Below, in pieces: positions 26,501 to 33,045 of a stretch of DNA of 55,435 nucleotides. Where the stretch lies: the IMG/VR virus record IMGVR_UViG_3300042934_000351, positions 1-55,435 of that record, one strand, 5' to 3'. The stretch's first letter is position 1; every line of letters begins with the position of its first letter. This DNA is from a virus. The notes under the pieces were generated by a model. It ran no database searches, was not told where the DNA came from, and saw only the letters and a list, made by a program, of their open reading frames with translations. The position numbers and the translations under genes were made by a program.

Positions 26501-28151
26501 GTCGAGCGAGTCCCTGTACCTGGACCAGTGGCCCGCTCTCGCTCAGCTCCTGCAGGTCGCAGAGACTGGCGGCGTGCCTCACTGGATCATCAAGCAGTTC
26601 ACGTCGCCCTTCCTCGGCGTCGCTCGGGCGGTCGAGACCGGTAACATGGAGCACATTAAGTGGGGCTTCCAGGACGTTCTCGGCTCGATGCCCCTGTTCA
26701 ACGAGACGATGGCGATCGAGGCGTCGCAGACCTTCGACATGCTCACGGCCCAGGCTGACGAAGAGCAGTACAAGGGCACGGACTCCGCCTCCATGAAGGC
26801 TCTCGGATTCTTGACCAAGGCTGTCATGGCCTACGAGTCGATGGTGCTTGAGTCGTCCTTCGCCAACATGATCTACCAGCAGGCCGACAAGTACGACCGC
26901 GATCCCTTCGTCATCCCCGAGAAGATGGCTGACGGCTCCTACGTTCGCGATCGTATGGACGTGCCGCGTCCGACTCGTGCGCTGGAAGACTTCTACGACC
27001 CGGAGACCGGCGAACTCCTGTCGGCCTACGCGGGTCGGGACTGGTTCCAGAGTACGACGGCAGGCTTCACTGAGAACCGCGCAACGTTCGCGTTCCTCAT
27101 GAGTCTCGGTACAGGCCTCCAAGGCTCGCAGTACTGGCGTAACAACATGGTGGCGAAGACCCGTACCATCGACAAGGAAGAGATGTCGCTGGACAACGCG
27201 GCGTCACTGGCGATGGGCCTCTTCCAGTCTCAGGGCTTCGCAGACGACCTGACGCGTCTGGAGAACGGTGAGGGCATCGACCAGTCCTGGCTGCTCTCGA
27301 CCTACGCAGAGGATGGTTCTGAAGAGCTCACCACTCTCGGTGCAGAGGCCGTCATCCGAGGCGTCTGGAACGGCTCGGTCAAGCTGGGCGACAAGTCCCT
27401 CGAAGGCCTCTACATTCCTTACGAGATGCGCGAGCAGCTACAGGACATGTTCCTGGATCAGTTCACGCAGGAGGGCGTTGACCTCGGTCTCAGCCAGGAG
27501 GATGCAGTCAAGCGCGCCAAGCTCATCGGATACGGCCCGTATAACGATAGCAGCGTCCCCGGCCTGTTCGACGCAATCTGGACGGACGAGCTGTCCTACG
27601 TGAAGAGCAACCGGTACTACCAGCTCAACACGACCTACGTGAACGGCCCGGACGGTAAGCCGTGGGCGACGGCGGTTCAGCGTAACACCTTCTTGGGTGC
27701 TATGAGCTTCCTGACCCCGTACTACAACGATGAGACCGGTCGCGGCCTGCCCACAGACCAGGTCCTGAACTCTGTGGACTATGGCTCGAACCTCAACACT
27801 GGCCTCCGCGCTCTCGAAAAGACTGACGAATCGTGGGTCATCCCGACCCCCGAGGAAATCGGCGAGAGCATCGAGAAGGCGATCGAGAAGCTCGGTAACA
27901 AGAACTTCACGCAGAGCCCCACTTACGACCAGTACTCTGGGTACGGGCGTCGCGGGTACGGCGGTGGTGGCGGTGGTGGCGGTGGCCGCAACTACGCCAA
28001 CAACTCCCTGATGCCGTTCCTGAACGGTATGAAGGCTCCGTACCTCGACAACATCCCCCAGCTGTACATCAACAACATCAACCCGCGTCGCTCTGACATC
28101 AGGCGTGAACGGTTCTCCAGCGAGCGAGGAAGGCTGAACCAGTGGCAGTAA
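14571..28151 (+). CDS. Giant virion protein (4,526 aa) with RNA polymerase-like DFDGD motif
   Basis: One uninterrupted frame of 13,581 bases encodes about 490 kDa. The start is taken as the GTG at 14571, nine bases after GGAAAG; the TTG at 14562 is too close to it. Residues ~195-245 are an Ala/Gly hydrophobic segment that could cross a membrane, with others near 560 and 3925. Residues 804-880 carry RDP, then TIQVSYSILDAIGGDFDGDR (Asp846, 848, 850), then SPAEF and LMSD, matching in order the catalytic barrel of RNA polymerase beta'. A Gly run near 4464 precedes a basic C terminus. Its late-arm position before the portal suggests an internal protein ejected into the host. The polymerase assignment is inferred; most of the chain resembles nothing I recognise. 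Confidence 0.8.
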   Translation: MARDWSSFGGTSNDDAQDVAPAKGTDWSRFGGTGVSNKPWEQGVGWQAGGQMGSTANAFDNEFYDKWNQDIEKAQKENQLLDLYDKNRKFTGIVTRDDAKHGVKFGDVYRDGEKQFNMLDDADIPRAEAYQMLARVTLSDDELAHAQNQDRLEEMVEDKRRVSENDARKGRSAKAFDDKVQSRQEEFVAGQGDEALIVGASAGGAAAALGIAATAAAATGVGLPVAALLGIGALGVGIGATGGLMNKDLLSENAARQQILIEEANRRKDGAGVAQFLRSFGEVYGQSIQPATNIVMGGQDLIAGGGKWNNESDWYATDPETGESLRHGFWDAARFGAGAVDAFGSSAGAGRIAYVGSIGASLLGQGTQLGYQGEIFNDRSGEFQSIYTNEQGEADPFRAASAWGAFGIDAVQSLGVQGMLSSSIRRGQGTTGLANERVTAGGRSFTLDADGRATGRAGFDVSFLAPSEAFRGVTAASLLRLKNRGNVVTADELYRAVRNIENKAGAGWGATLTTGLAEGYEEGVQALLNQWATGEEFDLDEIVSGATQGLSAGLGMGAAGALMARGGDKRLRDQANAARVVTARPDEMDALKPISDEEWSNMTDTQKRVAANLNTVETAAMQTALGNVSLQQAKTILLKDPAAQQRLDIARIALSEAEMRNAAPNTKSYMRITAFEDTKIPGDKVQASFARVGELIEDQRVALELMARGGAADQQIDPETVQMAGEAVAELDQLVPWMQNQMVAFSRSNRRERAFIMDQINAVLDHWGSGTPVDTNLSLPENLVTTDPALALSRAYAVSINFARDPIDQNISFQLLVPTVSQTMTEMNANQTIQVSYSILDAIGGDFDGDRIRSVQRLATSPAEFRRARSGQRSLMSDRTSAIAERHFEEAWLDNYRQAAQSQQMQDLLLRTRANVRFAIRDQVDADPILQQYISQAFAQIETGSKTAIKDFVTAVMKDTRIAPRLLAKGADGLFNVPERLNRLFSNAMADFSQRLSVVTAPDPIVYDVKDPIPMKQGGPVIRERRAVTAGRTMFQESPAAQIFRIFQELRYSPLRTPVEARHLVDREEPLLADLQALYLQIGQGEVESVVEAAYADSEVNARVIAWTQQMSDESARQGERIPVAVLASMAVPHFGQDGRFDGYVTLTQSLLERSIAIDESKYGPLISGDPNLQARFTKLREMTKPPRSDSKAPVHKKRAGAAFVYVYGQMSVRDLTEVHGSILNDQATIDELYRSYRDQDYHGRHSWMKSAKTSGQYPEFIREGDLPYTEETALSAGVSPYRVLIDSIEEAGNFDLSVDENGNPTGIVARQSGQVSTDMQAIVTEIQEGISLAALPENRELTLENLQLFLAQNPQISQAVIGLAAYDPKMAAVFADLNAANPRMAPWLYEALLLPPKTAELNILMNTAILSYRALDIAPQEVSDLDDDPTGHVRDYEKLDDRFHQLFFKLAAADRSGMRIAQLFRDVESITNRGGGVDEFIRLLNNKYRGNQAPFVAWYRDVASFDASAMMRFGAPVAGTEQRKSISELKMATAGIAQTIQKEREAQAAVTDLLAKAREERRQGVETQNGPRMALREAIEFVRKFEIGTGPNEMIDSLTASLETFFAKAADKGVGPDEFAPAAALEVMFHEFAINYSRVDTSTGTIDLDTVIRNPSILLRGPITIMDNSGNEFEWLPEDPSLTDEDAIEDRILTQIEDFVLDNWDGTTRADNMPQLSQGVAQSVIRRMLEPSVWQMTADGRGFQQRSLVDDSLAGMLSRDAYSRLYGDNNAPISERDNGSIMEWLALVNSSSGAYGGNVEVQRYLSKYLAHAASSLKSLSPSDAQKLVSQTMHELGFMLQKVGDIVNQYADDDWNLPADETDPDGRPVDILTSARLSARAERSDRWLRSRFGSSLPDGTTREIVDQWMLQEINALTSAAVSQNLRDTWMKAVQDQDDAAARVAMDQIQSALSDKSIQDKVSEAQFVRDVYLNKEPVKALIEMYGYPPSGDGDAAAARRTLLSNYVKTLGTDLTNRARWADASIHRVANATGRMIGRREDPGTTAASEEDWNAVSRAVISYELIRLAGQQGASEISASEFPKLEYKGDGELTDELKNWDPSQQYVFDDLLDIKSPMVRAAAYISRQSRRDNDVTIGDLGRTLDTGLGDEYRLRQWTIFIPPTAKEASDRFDSNAAQYLVAMAGQPQDVVGIAAATPSDPDIGKVAQVGGLDANLVSVSLASEKGNTPPLTVGDLVFGNPFRLRLNTSRVVGGKVTAGTMMPLANLHGRFVKTFKVGGVEYPMEHIAVFHEASQYWVLDLDRAREVFKHMPRSTVIEMEIVTQAEKIVIKDDTVTGLAHSQYFDGVIDPVTDIDSPRSLIGAQLSAAGGSGRMEQQNALQAAKKGLRALLRADLFSRRERAVMETRWATDLSYVLHLKAMGVAQKGKNLVENDWRFYNSFYKTEEVRHFVASEEGLWSAERVIQWQRENPGLPITDEKGLGPTARLVVPPQAKLRAMYGDFGPSARTLPNGQVWTGDPADIPVFDGVTTARLIEQIPGVFNKTKLNLLGTEFGARRPFTKYSGTRFMDYEKVKERANRLVVRDQKRARLDADRQTSLTFNAAEVSKPGIDLLNKSIRLSPIFDWRRYGIPIDAKTDPGTQFMAARAAADLTASMNRDGRKVVLEFREVDTSRTPGDGVLTAATWGDTRVPGLEAGPGDLLVVDVDSWTDEQLNTIAFRRLEQFMESGADIFLATTESTTNLGILSRYIQQSQRYEQIPGSPNHFRERDYAQPRSADMEALATTLTSTNPISGENKTLLFHGFNVDMDENTAKVKDPEYFKSREVAIVTNIVPSRTYPGFALPKTAKTQTQVVRKVAELTINRPDWMTDSEHRAVTRLNDKYNKMRGGGEFPSGELRKGDFIPQVKAKPNGEIQIYFHRYKHKDVPWSQVQDQLEKQDGIARTTKSVDANFTGFEGEVTNLEASTKHGARVRLRVSLGVLGDKKQVALAGMKYTISSGTGYTPTTRLTPDRDIDLESDYASLSGKNAWQGTMYNHRSAIVAFGWDMRGKLLEAFREATGNVDMTDAQLRQILQDFSRRAEKLPASYLREIISDRGQLANIMSNNGSPVDFNQPGPLAGYVEATLVYLMGAETAGPGDNPVNHIMGPFGGLVQGPSFMGATGQELPRLFTEYFDSLPPTHETRKDIIATMQQKLGRDKNGYYILNPDFTITAVTLKNGKIVRSETGRLQIAEVNSTGDNPTFDRFAEDSAGKYEDWSPHTAALSTTALGTTLARSKDLLSSIFRTVTAEQVPEITQAGKSGASILDTMMDIGSTTDNGAYRWSMDTPSQEWYRQVSRNLGWAYRVPVDPAKWAYPDDEAGKQTDRERKWDEGVKEILSVLHLKENQSSLVHYWVRQTIGQFGDKDPESKDGDVTFDLAMQALADITFNVKANVLPVVDADVPMLHRDDLAAIFEANRSHPKPWLLREGVDIHTPVLQSKTVIPSDWSGFVHVALGVAETGQRNFDAMNLTAVDGLLQSYALGEDALRGLPISRSDLVEAKLWDPQTSRIVMSIDPRKNAYAKEPSILDPATATLSTMFGVQRQGSRWQGARNLSPERRRRDQYRARYRRERGLSTPVETGVRNFRQTGAQYVNESTTKNGVVLAVHDLRHFTTLFNPFLWLGAGVEMTVRNVQDDLIGTLMGTATGGASRLNPINWSKEGQLRLAQFANTRKALAENPAFASMMYGDMQFKDPHIRRNFVTKFTGFLGRSGDWMQDPTYGQPQNTMARRYVEAVLDSFSSTPGVEVSEAALLYNLEKDPQYVKKNFADAHRSATARVANMRSLKMTSLGLLLRSVYEIPGSSQNGGVRMFGDLFLKTPLMYSGYLANVATNMLGLNTANNLILMYLNGRRAGKFARRALGEAYTKDGIIDLSSMIDTLDLTRSMVADGISVSSLFMAAAFAGSTGMASGEDEEERRRRKAMQYQGGGIIYDPRQIENDWRSSESLYLDQWPALAQLLQVAETGGVPHWIIKQFTSPFLGVARAVETGNMEHIKWGFQDVLGSMPLFNETMAIEASQTFDMLTAQADEEQYKGTDSASMKALGFLTKAVMAYESMVLESSFANMIYQQADKYDRDPFVIPEKMADGSYVRDRMDVPRPTRALEDFYDPETGELLSAYAGRDWFQSTTAGFTENRATFAFLMSLGTGLQGSQYWRNNMVAKTRTIDKEEMSLDNAASLAMGLFQSQGFADDLTRLENGEGIDQSWLLSTYAEDGSEELTTLGAEAVIRGVWNGSVKLGDKSLEGLYIPYEMREQLQDMFLDQFTQEGVDLGLSQEDAVKRAKLIGYGPYNDSSVPGLFDAIWTDELSYVKSNRYYQLNTTYVNGPDGKPWATAVQRNTFLGAMSFLTPYYNDETGRGLPTDQVLNSVDYGSNLNTGLRALEKTDESWVIPTPEEIGESIEKAIEKLGNKNFTQSPTYDQYSGYGRRGYGGGGGGGGGRNYANNSLMPFLNGMKAPYLDNIPQLYINNINPRRSDIRRERFSSERGRLNQWQ

Positions 28152-30163
28152 AGATGGAGTTCGACGAGATCGAGGAGTTCTCCGACTGGTATACCGAATA
28201 CCGAGTCGACCACCGGGGTGCCCTCATTCCCAACTCGTTCACGGACTGTGCGGCTCGCAAGCTGCGTATGTACCAGGCATACAAGACTGAGATGGACGCT
28301 CGTGTCGCTCAGTACGAGAAGTACGAGAAGCAGGCCAACGCGGAGGTCGTGTCCCGCAAGCCGGACCTCGCCAACATCTCGTCGGGCGAGTCTGCAGGCT
28401 TCATCCGCCGCATCTCGCGCAATGTCGTACAGCACACGCCGAACGTGTACATCAACAACGAGTTCGATGATGAGAGCATCCCCGGAGTCCTCTCCCGCTA
28501 CATGCTCAAGTCGAAGATCATCGGCGACGACATGTACTCGAACAACATGCAGCAGAACCTCATCACGACGTTCCGTCGTGCCGCCGCCCTCGGCTTCGAC
28601 TGCGTGATCCCTGTCCTGGTTCAGGACAATCGCAAAAAGTGGTTCATGAAGTACGACACGATCTACTACCGCGATGTGTTCCCCGAGCCGGGCGTGAAGG
28701 ATATTCGTCAGGCAACCAACGTGTTCGTCCGTCGCTACCTGACGCGCGGCGAGGTCCATCAGCTCGCCAAGAACCTGGTTCCCGGTTGGGACCACGCGGC
28801 TCTCAAGTACCTCCTGGGCACCATGCCTGCCAGTCGTGAGTACACGGACTACGAGAACCGCAAGCACAGCGTGAACCACGAGGCCTACGAGGTCATCACC
28901 TGGTACAACTCTGCGGGTGAGGCGTTCCTCACGTGGGCGGCATCCTCGAAGATCCTGCTCCGCATCGAGAAGAACAAGCACCCCGCGAAGGAGCACCCGG
29001 TCTTCTTCTTCATCCCGGAGAAGGATGACCAGCAGCCTCTTGGCAAGAGCCTGCTGTCGCTGACCTATGGTCGGCAGGAGTTCCAGGACCTCTTCATGAA
29101 CGGCGTCATGAAGATGCTGGTGCGGAACATCAACCCGCCCATCATCGGATACGGCACGGTCAACGCCTTGCCGAACCTCTCTCCTGGCAAGTACACGGAG
29201 ATCAGCAATCCTCAGGCCCGCATCGAACCCTTCGAGGTTAACACGCAGGCCATGATGATGTTCGGTCAGACGAGCCAGCAGAACGCGGCCAACATGACTC
29301 AGCTCATCGGTGCTGCGGATCAGCAGATGGCAGCGCAGTCCACGGGTGGGCTGATGAGTCAGACGCCCCAGGGTGTCGAGGCTCAGCAGCAGATGGTCGA
29401 CATCACGACCAACAACTACCAGAAGGCGATGGAAGAGTTCTTCTCTCGCTACTGCTCCTATGCTCTGACGATCTATTTCCAGGAGCTCAAGAACACGAAG
29501 AGCGTCACGGTCACTGCTGACGTGCGCAAGGAGCTGATCAACGAGGGCGTCCCGCCCGAAGCCTTCCGTCACGAAGAGTACACCGACGAGGACGGCGTCA
29601 AGCACGAGGCCGACGGTACTGGTCTCAAGGACGGCTCCCTCAAGATCGACTTCTCCGAGATGGCGATCGAGTACTTCGTGCAGTGCGTTCCGGGCTCTCT
29701 CGTTGAGCTTGAGGATGAGAAGCAGATGCGTCTGCTCAAGGAGGTCTTCGTCCCGCTCTCGCAGGCGATGCCCGCCATCGCCCAGACCGGCGACAAGGCG
29801 GCTCTGGACAGCGCGTCCAAGGCGATGCAGTACATCGTCCAGAAGACCATCGAGCTCTCCGGCTCTGCTCACAGCACCGAGATCAAGAAGATCTTCTCGG
29901 GCGACAGCGAGGGTGCTGAGGAGAAGGATGACCGTGTCGAACAGCTGGAGCAGATTCTCGGCGGGACGCTTAGCGAGAACGGTGAGCAGTCCGAACTCTT
30001 CGCGGAAGCCTTCAAGCAGCAGCAGGAGCAGATTCGTGTCCTCACCGAAGGCATGACCGCGATCATGCAACGGATGGCTCCGGGAATCACCGGGGGCCAA
30101 ACCGATCCACTCGCGGCGGGGGCCGGGGCCGCGCCCGCCCTCCCATCACCCGTATCGGCCTGA
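28142..30163 (+). CDS. Portal protein (head-tail connector)
   Basis: This 673-residue protein has the size and layout of a podoviral portal. It has a helical N terminus, a conserved-looking core with PLGKSLLSLTYGRQEFQDLF (~300-320) typical of portals, a long helical crown segment, and a low-complexity C terminus rich in Gly/Ala/Pro. Twelve copies would form the ring through which DNA enters and leaves. The GTG at 28142 lies 8 bases after GAGGAAGG and overlaps the end of the giant gene by 10 bases. The capsid gene follows after a 56-base gap with a small AGGACG/CGTCCT hairpin (30183-30197). Confidence 0.87.
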   Translation: MAVKMEFDEIEEFSDWYTEYRVDHRGALIPNSFTDCAARKLRMYQAYKTEMDARVAQYEKYEKQANAEVVSRKPDLANISSGESAGFIRRISRNVVQHTPNVYINNEFDDESIPGVLSRYMLKSKIIGDDMYSNNMQQNLITTFRRAAALGFDCVIPVLVQDNRKKWFMKYDTIYYRDVFPEPGVKDIRQATNVFVRRYLTRGEVHQLAKNLVPGWDHAALKYLLGTMPASREYTDYENRKHSVNHEAYEVITWYNSAGEAFLTWAASSKILLRIEKNKHPAKEHPVFFFIPEKDDQQPLGKSLLSLTYGRQEFQDLFMNGVMKMLVRNINPPIIGYGTVNALPNLSPGKYTEISNPQARIEPFEVNTQAMMMFGQTSQQNAANMTQLIGAADQQMAAQSTGGLMSQTPQGVEAQQQMVDITTNNYQKAMEEFFSRYCSYALTIYFQELKNTKSVTVTADVRKELINEGVPPEAFRHEEYTDEDGVKHEADGTGLKDGSLKIDFSEMAIEYFVQCVPGSLVELEDEKQMRLLKEVFVPLSQAMPAIAQTGDKAALDSASKAMQYIVQKTIELSGSAHSTEIKKIFSGDSEGAEEKDDRVEQLEQILGGTLSENGEQSELFAEAFKQQQEQIRVLTEGMTAIMQRMAPGITGGQTDPLAAGAGAAPALPSPVSA

Positions 30164-30219
30164 CAAGGCAGGATATACCCATAGGACGGTTCGTCCTCTG
30201 AACAGAAAGGAACCCTAGA

Positions 30220-31884
30220 ATGGCTGCACCGGTCGTTCAGAAGGACACCCTGACCAAGCATCAGCTCGTCCTTCACAAGGTGATGGGGATCAAGTCCCCC
30301 ATCAACGGAATGTTCTCGGCATCCGAGCTCAATCCCGGCGAGTTCATGAACTCGCGCGTGGTGGCCGTGCCGGACATCCGCGTCGACGACTACATCGTCG
30401 ACTCCGACATCGCGCGCATCGGCGCCGATCACTACTCCGGCTCGGAGTACACCCAGAAGTGGAAGAACGGCATCCCGCCGATCGAGTGGCGCTACTACTC
30501 GACCTCGCGGCACCGCAGCTTCGGCTACACGGTGTTCAAGGAGCAGGAGCAGTTCACCCCGATCAAGAACCTCCCGCAGGAGTACCTGGCCCGGAAGATG
30601 GCGACGACCGTCCTCCGCGACCACGACAAGTACCTCCTGCTCGCGATCGTCCTCGGCCGCATGACCGGCAAGCTGGTCGCCCGCACGTCGAACGACACCT
30701 ACACGTCGGTCATCGAGAACTCGACCGGCATCAGTGCCGCCGAGGTCGCGTGCACCGGCAACGCGGCGGACTACAAGTGGGTCGCCCAGCCGGGCGAGAC
30801 CTCGGACAACGAGATCCAGCCCACGTTCGCCACGATCAAGGGCATGGTCCTCGACGCGGCCGACCCGCTCAAGACGCTCGACGCCCTGACGACGATGTTC
30901 TCCGAGAACTGGTTCGACTCGAACCTCCCGAACTCGGATCGCTTCTTCCTCATCACGTCGGCGCTGGAGCTGTCGTTCCGCGACGCGCTCATCAAGGCCG
31001 GTACCTACGTGGATGGCGGCTTCGACACCTATAAGAACGCGGACACCTCCGGCGTGGTCGGACCCGCGTTCTTCGGCAAGCTGCGCGGCTGGACCTTCGT
31101 GAAGATCCACCCCGAGTTCATGCCGAAGGTGTTCGTCGACGCGAGCAACATCGTGGACCCGTCCCCGACGCTGACCGGTGTCGGCACCGCCGCTTCGCGC
31201 TCGCTGAAGCAGGTCGTCGCCCTCGCCGCCTACAAGGGCGCGGCGCAGACGCACGACTTCTTCGCGGACAAGAAGCAGGAAGAGGGTGGCGTGCGCGGTG
31301 ACTTCACCGAGTACGTCCAGCACATGTCGTACGACGCCTGGGTCATCGACCAGATGTCCGATGGCATCGTGCCGATCTTCCTCCCCGCCGACCTCGACGG
31401 CAACGGCACGACCGACGTCAACTACACGCCGGTCAACGACTCGTTCACGCGCGTCGCAGCCGCTCTCGCCACGGCCCGTGCTCAGCTCGGCACTGCCGGT
31501 TCGTTCTACCCGGCCTCCGGCCCGGTGGTCAACCCGGCGCGTCCCGGCTGGTACGAGCAGCCTTACGACCGCACCAACGCGATCAACCAGGCGCTGGCTG
31601 TCAAGGAGGCTGGAGACTCCGCGAAGAACTACCCGGCACTGCCTGGCGACACGGCGGTCGATGTCAACGACCTCAACGGTGTCATCACGGCGGTCACGGC
31701 GGCGGCGACGGCTCGCACCAACTCGGCTGCAGTCACGCTCGGCGCGGTCATCAAGTACAGCAACAACCAGCTGTACCAGGTCACCACGGCGGGTACGACC
31801 GCAGGTGCCCAGCCCAGCACGGTCGGCGTGGACATCGGCGAGACCATCGCCGACGGCACGGCCCAGGTCAAGCGCATCCTCTAA
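30220..31884 (+). CDS. Major capsid protein with extra C-terminal module
   Basis: The 554-residue product is the best major capsid candidate: next to the portal, with an excellent AGAAAGGAACC ribosome site, very strong G/C third-position bias and a terminator hairpin behind it. The first ~430 residues form the body. The last ~55 residues (TLGAVIKYSNNQLYQVTTAG and onward, ending GTAQVKRIL) look like the small beta module seen at the ends of many phage surface proteins, perhaps an exposed decoration or sugar-binding domain. No separate scaffold gene lies between portal and capsid, which is unusual for T7-like order. Confidence 0.85.
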   Translation: MAAPVVQKDTLTKHQLVLHKVMGIKSPINGMFSASELNPGEFMNSRVVAVPDIRVDDYIVDSDIARIGADHYSGSEYTQKWKNGIPPIEWRYYSTSRHRSFGYTVFKEQEQFTPIKNLPQEYLARKMATTVLRDHDKYLLLAIVLGRMTGKLVARTSNDTYTSVIENSTGISAAEVACTGNAADYKWVAQPGETSDNEIQPTFATIKGMVLDAADPLKTLDALTTMFSENWFDSNLPNSDRFFLITSALELSFRDALIKAGTYVDGGFDTYKNADTSGVVGPAFFGKLRGWTFVKIHPEFMPKVFVDASNIVDPSPTLTGVGTAASRSLKQVVALAAYKGAAQTHDFFADKKQEEGGVRGDFTEYVQHMSYDAWVIDQMSDGIVPIFLPADLDGNGTTDVNYTPVNDSFTRVAAALATARAQLGTAGSFYPASGPVVNPARPGWYEQPYDRTNAINQALAVKEAGDSAKNYPALPGDTAVDVNDLNGVITAVTAAATARTNSAAVTLGAVIKYSNNQLYQVTTAGTTAGAQPSTVGVDIGETIADGTAQVKRIL

Positions 31885-31891
31885 CCAGGGC

Positions 31892-31924
31892 GAGGCGGGG
31901 TATGATGGTTCCATACCCCGCCTC
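31892..31924 (+). terminator. Strong hairpin after the capsid gene
   Basis: A 13-bp perfect stem (31892-31904 with 31912-31924, arm GAGGCGGGGTATG) follows the capsid stop by 8 bases. No T-run follows. It likely ends or protects the capsid message. Confidence 0.7.
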
Positions 31925-31952
31925 ACTCCGGTCCTAGTTTAAGGAGAAGCAC

Positions 31953-32114
31953 ATGGACCCCGTAACCGCACTCGAAGAGATCCTTCGCCAGATCGTCGAA
32001 CTGGGTGGTGCAGGTCTCGACCTCATCAGCCAGGCCGCAGGCGGCAATGGCGGAGCCCCGGCTCCCGCTGACGGCGGCGGCGGCGGAGAAGCCCCGCCTG
32101 CACCGCCTCAGTAG
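31953..32114 (+). CDS. Small Gly/Pro/Ala-rich protein after capsid (53 aa)
   Basis: A short frame encodes MDPVTALEEILRQIVELGGA with a predicted amphipathic helix, then GLDLISQAAGG and a flexible Gly/Ala/Pro-rich tail. AAGGAGAAGC precedes the ATG at 31953 at an ideal distance. It stands alone between two strong hairpins (31892-31924 and 32124-32163), so it is expressed separately and probably strongly. It could be a capsid decoration or internal head peptide; this is inferred from position. Confidence 0.72.
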   Translation: MDPVTALEEILRQIVELGGAGLDLISQAAGGNGGAPAPADGGGGGEAPPAPPQ

Positions 32115-32123
32115 GAACGCGCT

Positions 32124-32163
32124 GGAGCGGGGGTGTCGTCTTCCTTCCCGACGCCCCCGCTCC
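32124..32163 (+). terminator. Strong hairpin after the 53-aa gene
   Basis: A 15-bp stem with one T-G pair (32124-32138 with 32149-32163, arm GGAGCGGGGGTGTCG) lies 9 bases past the stop of the small gene. It is immediately followed by the ribosome site of the next gene rather than a T-run. Confidence 0.7.
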
Positions 32164-32180
32164 AATCATGAAGGAGGATC

Positions 32181-33038
32181 ATGTACCTCGGCAATGGCCC
32201 CAAGGACGTCACCGTCCTCATGCTCCAGGCTCGCAAGTCGTATGCCCTGAGCCTCTTCATGGTCGACAAGAATCGCAGTCCCCTCGACATCACAGGGTGC
32301 TCCTTCCGCCTGGTGGTTCGCAAGAATGTCCCGGCAGGTACGGTAGACGACACTGCGAACCTCATCACCAACTCGTTCGCGACTCTGGTCCAGCCCGTTC
32401 TCGGCTGGGCTCGCTTCGAGCTCCAGGCGTCTGACCTCGACTTCCCCGCTGGTGACTACGGTTACAGCATCGTGATGAGCTACCAGGGCTACACCACGAC
32501 CATCGTCAAGGGTGACCTCCAGCTGCAGCAGAACGAAGAGTTCGCCAGCGTCAACGAAACTTACTCGATCGACCAGGCGCTCTCGTCAGCGCTGTCGGTC
32601 GTGCTCTGGGAAGACCAGGCCATCGAGGTCATGACCGGCCCGACCCTTGCTCCGGGTCAGGCAGTGTTCACGGTCGCCGATCGCACCAAGCTCGATGAGC
32701 TTTACGGCGGTGCCGTCGCCGCGGGCCAGACGCTCACTGCTGACGACATCACAGACGGCGTGACGCATGTCATGATGACCGTTGCGGAGCGTGAAGCAAT
32801 CGCGAACTTCTCGACCGACTGGGCAGACATCACTGGAAAGCCTGCCTTCGGCGACATCATCACCCACGACGCCGACGAGTTTATCCCTAAGTTGGGAGTA
32901 CGTGCAGACCTCGATGTCACGTCGGGCGTTCTCAACAACGCCCGTGTTCCGAAGGTCGTGGAGCTCCGCGGCATCAGCGCGGGCACCGCCGCCCCTGCTT
33001 CCGGCAACCCGTTCACCCTCTATCTCAAGCACCCGTAG
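32181..33038 (+). CDS. Minor tail protein with BppU-like N-terminal domain (285 aa)
   Basis: The first ~125 residues (ARKSYALSLFMVDKNRSPLD and on through DITGCSFRLVVRK) resemble the N-terminal beta-sandwich domain of BppU-type baseplate/fibre proteins, which anchors receptor-binding proteins. The rest is a Thr/Asp-rich linker with a WADITGKPAFGDIITHD motif, common in phage fibres. It starts at an ATG with AAGGAGGATC upstream. The FN3 protein follows after 7 bases. A host-contact role on tail or capsid surface is likely. Confidence 0.7.
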   Translation: MYLGNGPKDVTVLMLQARKSYALSLFMVDKNRSPLDITGCSFRLVVRKNVPAGTVDDTANLITNSFATLVQPVLGWARFELQASDLDFPAGDYGYSIVMSYQGYTTTIVKGDLQLQQNEEFASVNETYSIDQALSSALSVVLWEDQAIEVMTGPTLAPGQAVFTVADRTKLDELYGGAVAAGQTLTADDITDGVTHVMMTVAEREAIANFSTDWADITGKPAFGDIITHDADEFIPKLGVRADLDVTSGVLNNARVPKVVELRGISAGTAAPASGNPFTLYLKHP

Positions 33039-33045
33039 GTGAGTC

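Noticed and set aside
31899-31906. GGTATGAT as a promoter -10 box
   Set aside because: These bases are part of the 13-bp stem and loop of the capsid terminator hairpin.
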